From Bacteroidota bacterium (GTDB taxonomy: Bacteria > Bacteroidota > Ignavibacteria > Ignavibacteriales > Melioribacteraceae), in assembly GCA_023397505.1 (NCBI GenBank), contig JAEWUC010000004.1:62001-126000 (forward strand): DNA of 64,000 nt, read 5' to 3'. The notes under the pieces were generated by a model that made no database searches, had not been told where the DNA came from, and saw only the letters and a program-made list of their open reading frames with translations. Below are positions 33,911 through 42,172 of the stretch, piece after piece. Position 1 is the first letter of the stretch, and each line of letters begins with the position of its first letter. Made by a program: the position numbers and the translations under genes.

Positions 33911-34397
33911 GTCTTTCTTCCTTTTATATTTTTTTATAGTGCTAACCAAGAATTTATTATTCATGTTACTCTAAAATTTCAGCCTCATTTACTAATCGAA
34001 GAAAGGTTGCAAGTCCTTTTCAGATATTTAATTTTCTGCATGGCTAATCATTTATAATCCTTCTTCTTTCAAGCTTCCGGTACAAATGTATGGTTTGAGA
34101 GTTGAGATGTATGCAGCAGAATTTTATAAAAAGATGTGGTCGTTTTTACGGCAGAAAATGAACCGGAAAGTCCATTTTCCGGTTTCCATGGTAGGGTGAA
34201 TGGTGAATGAGCTGTAAAAGCTAAATAGATTTTGCAGATCTACCGGTTTTGTTTAGAGGGTAATCTATGTAATATAAAGTTATGGGAGTATTCTTAAGAA
34301 TTTTATCAATGCTGCAGGTAAAAGATTTATTAAATAAAGTTAAACAGTTTTGACGGTTATTTCATAATTTTTGAGCCACAAAAATATTGGGGGAGTA
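33911..34397. other. 487-base divergent intergenic region
   Basis: No convincing open frame. One inverted repeat, AACCGGAAA (34161-34169) with TTTCCGGTT (34176-34184), is a stable hairpin without a T-run and could end a small transcript or be a relic. The rest is AT-rich and must contain the promoters of the lipoprotein operon and the PepF-like gene; GGGGGAG at 34390-34395 is the ribosome site of the latter. Confidence 0.4.
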
Positions 34398-36275
34398 ATG
34401 AAAACAAAATCTATTTTATCAGTAATAGTAACGGTGTTAATTATGCAATTAACTTTTGGTCAGAATACCGAACGCAAAGACGTTCCGGAAAAATTAAAGT
34501 GGGATAATTCCATTCTTTACAAATCCGCGGGTGATTGGCAGAAAGACCGCGAGTCAATTGAAAAGCAAATCGATCTGCTAAAAAATTATAAAGGGAAAAT
34601 GAATGAAAGTGCGGATAATTTTTACGCGGCTCTCCGCCTATATTTCGATATATATAAAAGTTATTACAAGCTTAGCGATTATTCATTCCGCATCGCCGAT
34701 GAAGATGTACGCATCACGGCAAATCAGGCTTTGAATCAGCAGGCAACAACACTCGGTACTAAACTCGGCGAAGTTTCTTCTTTTATTAATCCCGAAATAC
34801 TAAGCATCGACGAAGGCAAGATTAAGAAATTTTTTGATGAGAAAAAGGAGCTTTCCGAATTCAAGGTTTTTGTTGATGACATTCTCCGTTTGCGGGAACA
34901 TACTTTAACAGCACGTGAAGAAGAAATTCTTGCAAGTGCGGGATTAATTACAAGTACGCCCAATGAAGTTTACGGAATTTTTGACAACGCAGAAAAACCA
35001 AACGCGAAAGTCAAATTATCAACCGGCGAAGAAGTTGAATTAAATTCTTCGGCATATACAAAGTATAGAACAGTTCCTAACCGCGACGACCGTGAACTTG
35101 TTATGCGTTCTACTTTCGAGAATTACAAAAAATTTCAAAATACTATTGGCGCTAATCTAGTAGGTAAATTACATGCGGATTATTTTTTTGCAAAAAACAG
35201 AAAATATAATACGGTACTTGAAAGCGCATTAAATGCGAATAACATACCGGTTTCCGTATATGAAAATTTGATTAACCAAATTCATAAAAATCTGCCGACC
35301 CTTCACCGCTTCTTAAAATTGAAAACCAAAATGCTGGGTGTTGACAAGCTTCATTATTATGATCTTTATACTCCGCTTGTAAAATCAGTAGAGCTGAAAT
35401 TCTCGGTTGAAGAAGGGCAGAATCTTCTGCTCGATGTTTTCAAACCGATGGGCGACGAATATGTTAAAACCGTAAAAAAATCTTTCGATGAAAATTGGAT
35501 AGACTATATCCCTACAACCGGCAAAAGAAGCGGCGCGTATTCTTCCGGTGCGGCTTATGATTATCACCCTTACATTTTGATGAACTGGACCGACGATTAC
35601 GAATCTGTTTCCACACTCGCGCATGAACTCGGCCACACAATGCATAGTTATTTCTCAAATAAACATCAGCCCTTTGTTGATGCTCAATATTCAATATTTG
35701 TTGCTGAAATTGCCTCTACTCTTAATGAAAATCTTCTTAATAATTATATGGTGAACAAAGTAAAAACCGATGAGGAAAAGCTTTATCTGCTCGGCTCGTA
35801 TCTCGATTTGTTGAGAACAACAATTTTCCGTCAAACATCATTTGCGGAATTTGAATGGGAAATTCATAAAAAAATTGAACAGGGCGAGCCGTTAACCGGC
35901 GAAGATATGAGCAATATTTATTACGGCATTGTCAAAAAGTATTACGGCAACGATGAAGGCGTTTGTGTTGTCGATCCTTACATTGCTTACGAATGGGCTT
36001 ATATCCCTCACTTCATAAATTACAATTATTACGTTTATCAATATTCAACATCGTTGATTTATGCTACAGCTTTCGCTGAAAAAATAATTAGTAAAGGTCA
36101 GCCCGAAGTGGATAAGTTCTACACAATATTGAAAGGCGGGTCTTCAGAATACCCGATTGATCTTATTAAGAAAGCCGGGATTGATCCTATGTCGTCGGAA
36201 GCTTTTGATTTAACTATGGCAAGAATGAATAAAGTTATGGACCAGATGGAAGAAATATTAAATAAGAAAAAATAG
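34398..36275 (+). CDS. pepF: Oligoendopeptidase F-like M3 metallopeptidase with signal peptide
   Basis: 625 residues from ATG 34398, preceded by GGGGGAG. M3B family: zinc motif HELGHTMHS, then SIFVAEIASTLNENLL (third ligand Glu), YDLYTPLVKSVELKFSVEEG, and the C-terminal YQYSTSLIYATAFAEKI with substrate-binding Tyr. It cuts short peptides of about 7-17 residues. Unlike most PepF, it starts with a signal peptide (SILSVIVTVLIMQLTFGQ), so it should act in the periplasm. With the two S46 exopeptidases of this window it could form a peptide-degrading set. Confidence 0.9.
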   Translation: MKTKSILSVIVTVLIMQLTFGQNTERKDVPEKLKWDNSILYKSAGDWQKDRESIEKQIDLLKNYKGKMNESADNFYAALRLYFDIYKSYYKLSDYSFRIADEDVRITANQALNQQATTLGTKLGEVSSFINPEILSIDEGKIKKFFDEKKELSEFKVFVDDILRLREHTLTAREEEILASAGLITSTPNEVYGIFDNAEKPNAKVKLSTGEEVELNSSAYTKYRTVPNRDDRELVMRSTFENYKKFQNTIGANLVGKLHADYFFAKNRKYNTVLESALNANNIPVSVYENLINQIHKNLPTLHRFLKLKTKMLGVDKLHYYDLYTPLVKSVELKFSVEEGQNLLLDVFKPMGDEYVKTVKKSFDENWIDYIPTTGKRSGAYSSGAAYDYHPYILMNWTDDYESVSTLAHELGHTMHSYFSNKHQPFVDAQYSIFVAEIASTLNENLLNNYMVNKVKTDEEKLYLLGSYLDLLRTTIFRQTSFAEFEWEIHKKIEQGEPLTGEDMSNIYYGIVKKYYGNDEGVCVVDPYIAYEWAYIPHFINYNYYVYQYSTSLIYATAFAEKIISKGQPEVDKFYTILKGGSSEYPIDLIKKAGIDPMSSEAFDLTMARMNKVMDQMEEILNKKK

Positions 36276-36287
36276 TTTTGTGAACAA

Positions 36288-36316
36288 ACCTTGAAGGTCG
36301 CAGAGACCTTCAAGGT
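36288..36316. repeat. Perfect hairpin repeat ACCTTGAAGGTC / GACCTTCAAGGT
   Basis: 12-base arms at 36288-36299 and 36305-36316 with loop GCAGA; each arm is itself a near-palindrome. There is no T-run. Repeats of this type are common between genes in Bacteroidota genomes as I recall; it may also stabilise the 3' end of the PepF mRNA. Confidence 0.55.
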
Positions 36317-36333
36317 AGTATTAATTTGGTAAT

Positions 36334-36792
36334 TTAAAATTTTTCTCCTTTTGCTTCACGCAAATGGCTTCCGACAGATCGAATGCGTCCCCACATCGAG
36401 ATAAAGAATAACAAAATTCCCATCACTTGTAGAACGGAAAAAATTGTTAACGCTGTCTTCAATAAATTATTTGCCGGAGTAAAAGCATAAATAATTTGGC
36501 AGATAAATCTGGCTGCGGTTGAAAGTGTAATTATAAAATAAGTAGCGAGGATTAGATTGGGTTTATATAGTTTATCATTTTTTTCTGCGCGGGGGAAAAA
36601 CCAAAGAGCCACGCCCATAATCATCATCATAACCGAGCCGACAAGAATGATATGTGTATGTGCTGAAACTAAATCCGGCTGCGGCCATTGATTAAAATGA
36701 TTACGCATTATTAACATGTATAACCCGGTTAGAATGCCGGTCATTAAAAATATTATGCTGGTTTTTATAAAATATCTTACTGTGGAAAACAT
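36334..36792 (-). CDS. Small four-helix membrane protein resembling heme-copper oxidase subunit I
   Basis: 152 residues, four hydrophobic helices. The segment PDLVSAHTHIILVGSVMMMIMGVALWFFP resembles the helix II/III region of subunit I of cbb3-type oxidases (HxH that binds heme in an AHTH context), and FLMTGILTGLYMLI resembles helix I. It is far too short for an oxidase (subunit I has 12 helices), so it could be a heme-binding relative or a sensor. It is solitary on the minus strand, about 24 kb from the true ccoNO. Motif is shown in parts: SAHTHIILVGS, MMIMGVALWFFP. Confidence 0.6.
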   Translation of the reverse strand: MFSTVRYFIKTSIIFLMTGILTGLYMLIMRNHFNQWPQPDLVSAHTHIILVGSVMMMIMGVALWFFPRAEKNDKLYKPNLILATYFIITLSTAARFICQIIYAFTPANNLLKTALTIFSVLQVMGILLFFISMWGRIRSVGSHLREAKGEKF

Positions 36793-36940
36793 AATTCATC
36801 CTTATATAATTTCTTAAAACAAGTATTTGCTTAAAAGTTAATACTGATTAGATGATGTTGAAAATAAGGATAAACGAAATATTTGGAAAGTAATATGACT
36901 GGAAAAGTATTTTAAAAGAAGATCATGTTTAAAACAAAAA

Positions 36941-36959
36941 ACCCCGTCACTGACGGGGT
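36941..36959 (-). terminator. Intrinsic terminator of the 52-residue gene
   Basis: On the minus strand ACCCCGTC / GACGGGGT (8 bases, AGT loop) is followed by TTTTTTG. It lies 31 bases after the stop of the small gene at 36990. Confidence 0.85.
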
Positions 36960-36989
36960 GATGATCTCGGGGCAACAAGCCCTTTCTTG

Positions 36990-37148
36990 CTAATTTATTT
37001 TTAATCTTTTAAGCGCTAAACCTATTGCTGTTTCAATCGAATATCTTTCATCCAGATAATCAAGAACAAGATGTAGAAAGTTTTTTCTTTCTTTACTTGG
37101 AATTAATACCCCGTAAAATGCTGCCGCCAATTCATATATTTTATTCAT
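36990..37148 (-). CDS. 52-residue protein, unknown, with its own terminator
   Basis: ATG 37148 to TAG 36990. The sequence starts MNKIYELAAAFYGVLIPSKE and is amphipathic: hydrophobic N-terminal helix, charged middle (SKERKNFLHLVLDYLDERYS) and a C-terminal helix (IETAIGLALKRLKIN). No family recognised. Support for reality: a clean frame, sensible composition, divergent promoter position relative to the aminotransferase, and a textbook terminator directly after it. Confidence 0.55.
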   Translation of the reverse strand: MNKIYELAAAFYGVLIPSKERKNFLHLVLDYLDERYSIETAIGLALKRLKIN

Positions 37149-37231
37149 AACAATTACTCAATGATTCTACTAACATTATCGGAAACTTTGAGTAATTTTA
37201 AAGCAACTTTTAAAAATAATTTTTGGAAACT

Positions 37232-38362
37232 ATGACGCTTGAAGAAATCCGCGGATTATTCCCGCATCTTTTAACGGATCAAGTATATTTTAATCACGCC
37301 GCGTTAGGACCATGGTGCAAACCGGCAATCGAACGGGTTAATGAATATGCGGCTCAGCGAAGCGGCGGTAAAATTGAAAATTTTCCAATCACAGTGAAAT
37401 GGAACGCTTCCGCAAAAAAGAAGCTTGGCAGATTGATAAATGCTCCGCCGGAAAGAATTGCCTGGGTTGATAATGTTTCCAATGGATTGAATATTCTTGC
37501 CCAGGGAATTAAATGGCAAAACGGCGATAGAATTATTTTAAATGATAATGAGTTCCCTTCCAATATTTATCCTTTCCTAAACTTAAAACCGCTCGGTGTT
37601 GAAATTGATATTTTGAAAACTCGAAACGGCATTTTTGATTTGCAGGATATTGAAAAAGCGGTTACAGCAAAAACAAAATTGGTTTCTATAAGTCATGTCC
37701 AATTTTTATCCGGCTATCGTGCAGATATTGAATCTATTGGGGAGTATTGCAGAAGTAAAGGAGTTATATTTTGTGTCGACGCTATCCAGTCTGCCGGTGT
37801 TGTGCAAATTGATGTTCAAAAATCTAATATAGATTTTCTTGCAGGCGGCTCGCAAAAGTGGCTGATGTCTTCACAAGGACTTTCATATATCTATTTAACA
37901 AAGGAACTCCAATCAAGAATTGAACAAAAATTTGTTGGTTGGACTTCCGTGAAGGACCCGTGGAATTTACTCGATTATAATTTAACGCTTCGCGACACCG
38001 CCGATAGTTTTCAGAACGGAACCATGAATCAGCTCGGTGTTTCGATATTTGAAGCTGTCCTGAATTTGTTTATTGATTTCGGAATGAAGAATGTAGAGCG
38101 CAGAGTTTTGGAAAACACAAATCATTTAATAAGCAAATTAGAGGAAATGGGATTTGATCCAATTCTAAAAAATATTCCGGATAGAAACAGGGCAGGAATT
38201 GTTTCGTTCAAGCATAACAATGCCCAGAAATTCTTTGAAGAACTTGAAAAGAAAAGAATATTTACGGCAGTCCGCGAGGGCATGGTAAGAATATCCTCGC
38301 ACTTTTATAATACAACTGATGAAATTGATAGATTAGTCAATGAACTGAAGAAAATCAAATAA
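37232..38362 (+). CDS. Class V aminotransferase family protein (PLP-dependent)
   Basis: 376 residues from ATG 37232. Fold type I: YFNHAALGPWCKPAIERVN at the N-terminus, WVDNVSNGLNILAQGI, FCVDAIQSAGVVQIDV (Asp that contacts the pyridine N) and FLAGGSQKWLMSSQGL, with Lys in SQKW as the PLP Schiff-base residue. Family members include cysteine desulfurases, kynureninases and isopenicillin-N epimerase-like enzymes; the HAALGP start and GSQKWLM match the epimerase-like group. The reaction cannot be assigned. Monocistronic. Confidence 0.88.
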   Translation: MTLEEIRGLFPHLLTDQVYFNHAALGPWCKPAIERVNEYAAQRSGGKIENFPITVKWNASAKKKLGRLINAPPERIAWVDNVSNGLNILAQGIKWQNGDRIILNDNEFPSNIYPFLNLKPLGVEIDILKTRNGIFDLQDIEKAVTAKTKLVSISHVQFLSGYRADIESIGEYCRSKGVIFCVDAIQSAGVVQIDVQKSNIDFLAGGSQKWLMSSQGLSYIYLTKELQSRIEQKFVGWTSVKDPWNLLDYNLTLRDTADSFQNGTMNQLGVSIFEAVLNLFIDFGMKNVERRVLENTNHLISKLEEMGFDPILKNIPDRNRAGIVSFKHNNAQKFFEELEKKRIFTAVREGMVRISSHFYNTTDEIDRLVNELKKIK

Positions 38363-38369
38363 TAAAAAG

Positions 38370-38391
38370 GAGACGCGCATTGACGCGTCTC
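38370..38391 (-). terminator. Intrinsic terminator of the 71-residue gene
   Basis: GAGACGCG (38370-38377) and CGCGTCTC (38384-38391), an 8-base stem with loop CATTGA. On the minus strand it is followed by CTTTTTATT, so it ends the gene at 38404; on the plus strand it also follows the aminotransferase but lacks a T-run. Confidence 0.8.
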
Positions 38392-38403
38392 AATAAAAAG
38401 AGT

Positions 38404-38619
38404 TTATTCGTTTGGATTGTAGGTTAATTCAATTTTAACATGAAAATCAGCTCCGCTGAACATAGTGTATTTAACTTCGCCGATTTGGCATTTATAATCT
38501 TCGCCGACCAACTCGCTTACTACTTTTGCAATCGCATTTTCCAAAGAGCCAATGCTGACTGATTTTAATTTATTTTTCAAAAGTTTTTCGACATCGATTG
38601 CTTTTTCTTGTTCTGCCAT
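38404..38619 (-). CDS. 71-residue conserved-looking protein, unknown
   Basis: MAEQEKAIDVEKLLKNKLKS opens a charged helix; the C-terminal half is a beta-rich stretch (CQIGEVKYTMFSGADFHVKI). No membrane segment, no Cys pair. The order helix-strand-strand and its compact length suggest a small soluble domain. Nothing recognised. GGAG precedes the ATG. It may be transcribed with the phosphomannomutase gene upstream, 86 bases away. Confidence 0.65.
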   Translation of the reverse strand: MAEQEKAIDVEKLLKNKLKSVSIGSLENAIAKVVSELVGEDYKCQIGEVKYTMFSGADFHVKIELTYNPNE

Positions 38620-38705
38620 TTTATTATCTCCTTAAGAATTTCATTTTCGAAATTTTAGACGACCGAGCATTAAATCGGTTCATTTTAATACATATTGAAA
38701 ATCGA

Positions 38706-40052
38706 CTAATTCCTTATAAAATTCAACAATTCTTCGGTTTTTTGTTTTAAAAGTTTTTCGTCACCTTTTGATTCCACATTCAAACGGATTAATGGTTCGG
38801 TATTGCTCATTCGGACGTTGAAACGCCAATTCTCATAATCAACGCTTAAGCCGTCAAGTTCATCAATTTTACCGTCACTATATTTTTCCTTTAACAACCT
38901 AATTTTTTCAGCACCATTGGAAACGGTTGAGTTGATTTCGCCGGAACATGGGTAAGATTTTATCATTTGTCCAACAAGTTCGGAAAGTTTAGCGTTTTCA
39001 ACCGACATTAATTGGATTATTAAAAGAAATGGAATTAGCCCGCTATCGGAGTAGAAATTATCTCTAAAGTAATGGTGAGCGCTCATTTCACCGCCATATA
39101 TCGAGTTTACTTCTCTCATTTTCTGCTTTATAAATGCATGTCCGCTCTGGGATACAACGGCAACGCCGTTTGCTTTTTCAACTTCATCAATTGTATTCCA
39201 CGTTAATCGGGGATCGTGAACAATTTTTTCACCTGGATTTGTCTTAAGAATCGATTTAGCAAGAAGTGCTACAATATAATATCCTTCAATAAAATTTCCT
39301 TGTTCGTCAAAGAAGAAACATCGGTCGTAATCGCCGTCCCATGCAACGCCGAGATCCGCATTATGTTTTTTTATGGCGTCAATTGTAGGCTGGCGGTTTT
39401 CAGGGAGTAAAGGATTCGGTACACCATTCGGAAAATTTGAATCAGGCTCATGAAATACTTTTATCATATTTATCGGCAAATATTTCTCCAGAACATCTAA
39501 TGCGGGACCAACGCAGCCGTTCCCTGCATTAACAACAACTTTAAACGGTTTAATATTTTTTACATCGTAAAACTTTTGAAGACTGGTAATAAATTCGCTC
39601 ATAATATCTTTTGGGATTATTTTGCCTTTTACCTCAGCAATTGGTCCCAGATTATTATTAACAATCATTTTTTCAATTTCATCCAAGCCGGATTCATATC
39701 CAAAAGGTACTGATCCTCTTTTCACAAACTTTAGTCCGTTGTACTCAGGAGGATTGTGACTAGCAGTAATCATAACTCCGCCGTCCGCATTCAAAAACGG
39801 CGTTCCGAAATAGATCATTTCCGTTCCGCATAAACCAAGGTCGATAACATCGCAACCGGCATCATTTAAGCCGTTAGCGAGGGCTTTAGACAGTTCAGGC
39901 GATGATTTTCTTACATCCATTCCAATAAGTATTGTTTTAGCTTTCAAATAAGTAGCAACAGCCCGTCCTACATTATATGCTAATTCGGGGTTTAATTCAC
40001 CCGGTACCTTTCCACGTATATCATAAGCTTTGAAGGACGTAATTTTTTGCAT
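38706..40052 (-). CDS. manB: Phosphomannomutase/phosphoglucomutase
   Basis: 448 residues, alpha-D-phosphohexomutase family. Four domains with the expected motifs: AYDIRGKVPGELNPELAY at the start, the phosphoserine loop TASHNPPEYNGLKF, metal loop WDGDYDRCFF, sugar loop GEMSAHHYF and phosphate-binding RMSNTEPLIRLNVES. It interconverts mannose 6- and 1-phosphate and/or glucose 6- and 1-phosphate for cell-envelope sugars. The GEMSAHHYF loop is of the dual-specificity AlgC type. ATG 40052 follows GGAGAGATA. Confidence 0.93.
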   Translation of the reverse strand: MQKITSFKAYDIRGKVPGELNPELAYNVGRAVATYLKAKTILIGMDVRKSSPELSKALANGLNDAGCDVIDLGLCGTEMIYFGTPFLNADGGVMITASHNPPEYNGLKFVKRGSVPFGYESGLDEIEKMIVNNNLGPIAEVKGKIIPKDIMSEFITSLQKFYDVKNIKPFKVVVNAGNGCVGPALDVLEKYLPINMIKVFHEPDSNFPNGVPNPLLPENRQPTIDAIKKHNADLGVAWDGDYDRCFFFDEQGNFIEGYYIVALLAKSILKTNPGEKIVHDPRLTWNTIDEVEKANGVAVVSQSGHAFIKQKMREVNSIYGGEMSAHHYFRDNFYSDSGLIPFLLIIQLMSVENAKLSELVGQMIKSYPCSGEINSTVSNGAEKIRLLKEKYSDGKIDELDGLSVDYENWRFNVRMSNTEPLIRLNVESKGDEKLLKQKTEELLNFIRN

Positions 40053-40116
40053 TATCTCTCCGTTTTTTTTGACAAAAATAGTGAAATAATTTTAATCCGG
40101 CACATATTCATAAATA

Positions 40117-40539
40117 ATGGGAAGAAACAGGCTGATACTTACAATATTAAAATCAACAAGGAATAATTTTTACATAGAAAATGTTCTCTCAGTAAATTAT
40201 TTTTCGTCCGTCAATCAAGAGGAAATTAAAATCGATACAATTTCTACAACTCAAAAAAAATTTTCCCAATGCAGTAATTCTAAATGCCGTTCACTTTATC
40301 TGTTTGAATCGGCGGAAAAATCTTTTGAAGATAATTTTTTGTGCCCAAACTGCCGGGAAAAATTATTAACTCACCATTTGGTTCAGTGTAAAAACTGTCA
40401 ATCACTTGTAAATTTTATAAGAGTCGATGAAGGCGAGGAACCTATAGTTTTTTATGTGAACAAATGTCATCATTGTTCAGGTTCATTCGAAGATGAAAGA
40501 AGAATTCAACCTTTTTACAACCCGGAACTATTTATCTAA
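40117..40539 (+). CDS. Zinc-ribbon-rich protein, unknown
   Basis: 140 residues. Four Cys pairs are present: CSNSKC, CPNC, CKNC and CHHC, which form two zinc ribbons in the C-terminal 85 residues. The N-terminal 50 residues are basic and beta-rich. Likely nucleic-acid or protein binding by analogy with other small ribbon proteins. It is divergent from manB and convergent with the operon at 40557-44351. No family recognised. Confidence 0.6.
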   Translation: MGRNRLILTILKSTRNNFYIENVLSVNYFSSVNQEEIKIDTISTTQKKFSQCSNSKCRSLYLFESAEKSFEDNFLCPNCREKLLTHHLVQCKNCQSLVNFIRVDEGEEPIVFYVNKCHHCSGSFEDERRIQPFYNPELFI

Positions 40540-40556
40540 AAATGAGACCGGATTTA

Positions 40557-41069
40557 TTAATTCATATCTTCGATGGAAATGCTTTCAACTTCTTCAAAAT
40601 CATCAATTTTTATTGATGATTCGACGGAGTCTATTTTATAGCTTTTATGAGAAGGGAAGAGAGTTAATTTCGCTTCTTTAAAAGTTTTTTCCTTCGTAAA
40701 AACGTACAGTGTTTTTTCGTCAATTGTAGAAACCAATCTCACGAGAAATCTGGAGTGATTATCTGTAAAAGTCTTGGTTTCAATTTTTTTGCTTAACTCC
40801 GATGAACCGGCAGCAAGCGTAAAATAATTGCTATTGTTAGGAATGTTTAGAACGACCGGAAATAATTCCACTACATTTGATTTTCCGGATATGAAATTGC
40901 TTTTTTGAGTTGCGATATTGAGCTTTTCAAGATAAGTACAAAACTCTAATTGCTCTAGAAAATCACTTTTATGTAGGTCCAAAAATTCTTTCTTATCCAG
41001 AGACACCTGATCCGGATAGAATACATAATTAAAAATATCCTGCTCGCTTATTTCAAAAAATGGTTTCAT
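40557..41069 (-). CDS. Third gene of the Lon-like operon, unknown
   Basis: 170 residues, soluble. The N-terminus is helical (ISEQDIFNYVFYPDQVSLDK, then FLEQLEFCTYLEKL) and the C-terminal half beta-rich with a serine/acidic tail (DDFEEVESISIEDMN). The N-terminal block with FYPDQxxxxKKEF recalls some cytoplasmic regulatory proteins, but I recognise no family. It follows the 345-residue gene by 65 bases on the same strand. Confidence 0.6.
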   Translation of the reverse strand: MKPFFEISEQDIFNYVFYPDQVSLDKKEFLDLHKSDFLEQLEFCTYLEKLNIATQKSNFISGKSNVVELFPVVLNIPNNSNYFTLAAGSSELSKKIETKTFTDNHSRFLVRLVSTIDEKTLYVFTKEKTFKEAKLTLFPSHKSYKIDSVESSIKIDDFEEVESISIEDMN

Positions 41070-41134
41070 TTATCCCTTTCTTTTTTATGATTATATAGTA
41101 GTCTGATTTTATCTCTTTTTAAAAAACGACTGGC

Positions 41135-42172
41135 TCAAATTTTCTCAATAATGGCCTTTTTGAAAAGATTTATCAAATAGTTCAATTGTGAATGATGGGT
41201 ATCATAAAAATCATCACGCGATAAGTTTTCCATTCGAAATTTCAGATAATCGTACAGGCTGCGTCCATTTATACCGTTTTTTAAATCATTAGCTACATCT
41301 TTTAAGACAAGACGGTATGTTTCTAAAATAGATTCTTCTATCTTTTCACTTTTTGCATAGTAATTGTTCATTTTGCTATAGATTTGCCTAAGACTAAGAT
41401 CAATATTCTGGTCTACATCCATGCTTTCGCCGTAGTGAGGAATAACAAGTCCGGCCAAAGGATTATACAAATCGTTACTGCTTATCATTTTTAGTCTTCT
41501 TACCAAGGCATTCATTGGCAAAGCGGGAAAATATCCTGTATCATTTTCAATATATCTGAATATACTCTCAAGTACGGTGTCAAATCCTCCCTTAAAATAA
41601 TCGCCAGGTAGATTTTCAATTTCCATATTAGGAACAACACTACCAAGAATCGATTTATTTTGGGTCTCGGTTATATAAACAACACCAAAGTAATACAGTC
41701 GGTTATAATCGTTTTTATCAATAAAATGTTTTAAAGATGAGTGAATTTTTTTAAAGATAGGGTCAGTTTCTTTAAGAAGTTTTGTAACATGCTGCGCAAC
41801 TCTGCTCCAAACTATTTTATGGATAAAAAATTCGGCATGAGCCTCGTTTGCAATCGTTTTTTCCCATTGATCCAGGGATCTTTTAATGCCAATTATATTA
41901 TCTGCTCCTGTGCAGCTAAATAATGGGGCAATAGCGTCGGCAGCAATATTTTCGATTGTTGTTTCGTTGTTAATAAAAATATGATTGCCCGTTGAATATT
42001 TTTTTGTAATTGTTTTTAGGGAGATTTTATAACATGAGTTATATAAAAAACCAATAACCTGGTGCGAAATTTTATTTTGCTTCAATAATTCCAAACAAGC
42101 TAGAGTAGTAATCATATTTCCTGTAACTATAAAGATTCCAAAAATTTCCGTAATTATCGGACTATCTGACAA
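41135..42172 (-). CDS. Second gene of the Lon-like operon, unknown helical protein
   Basis: 345 residues, mainly helical, without a signal peptide. A hydrophobic patch at 8-30 (IFGIFIVTGNMITTLACLEL) could be a buried helix or a weak membrane segment. Other segments: ENIAADAIAPLFSC, WSRVAQHVTKLLKETDP, YYFGVVYI and a C-terminal LNYLINLFKKAIIEKI. No catalytic motif or domain that I recognise. Its start overlaps the stop of the Lon-like gene by 11 bases, so translation is coupled and the two products are likely partners. Confidence 0.6.
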   Translation of the reverse strand: MSDSPIITEIFGIFIVTGNMITTLACLELLKQNKISHQVIGFLYNSCYKISLKTITKKYSTGNHIFINNETTIENIAADAIAPLFSCTGADNIIGIKRSLDQWEKTIANEAHAEFFIHKIVWSRVAQHVTKLLKETDPIFKKIHSSLKHFIDKNDYNRLYYFGVVYITETQNKSILGSVVPNMEIENLPGDYFKGGFDTVLESIFRYIENDTGYFPALPMNALVRRLKMISSNDLYNPLAGLVIPHYGESMDVDQNIDLSLRQIYSKMNNYYAKSEKIEESILETYRLVLKDVANDLKNGINGRSLYDYLKFRMENLSRDDFYDTHHSQLNYLINLFKKAIIEKI

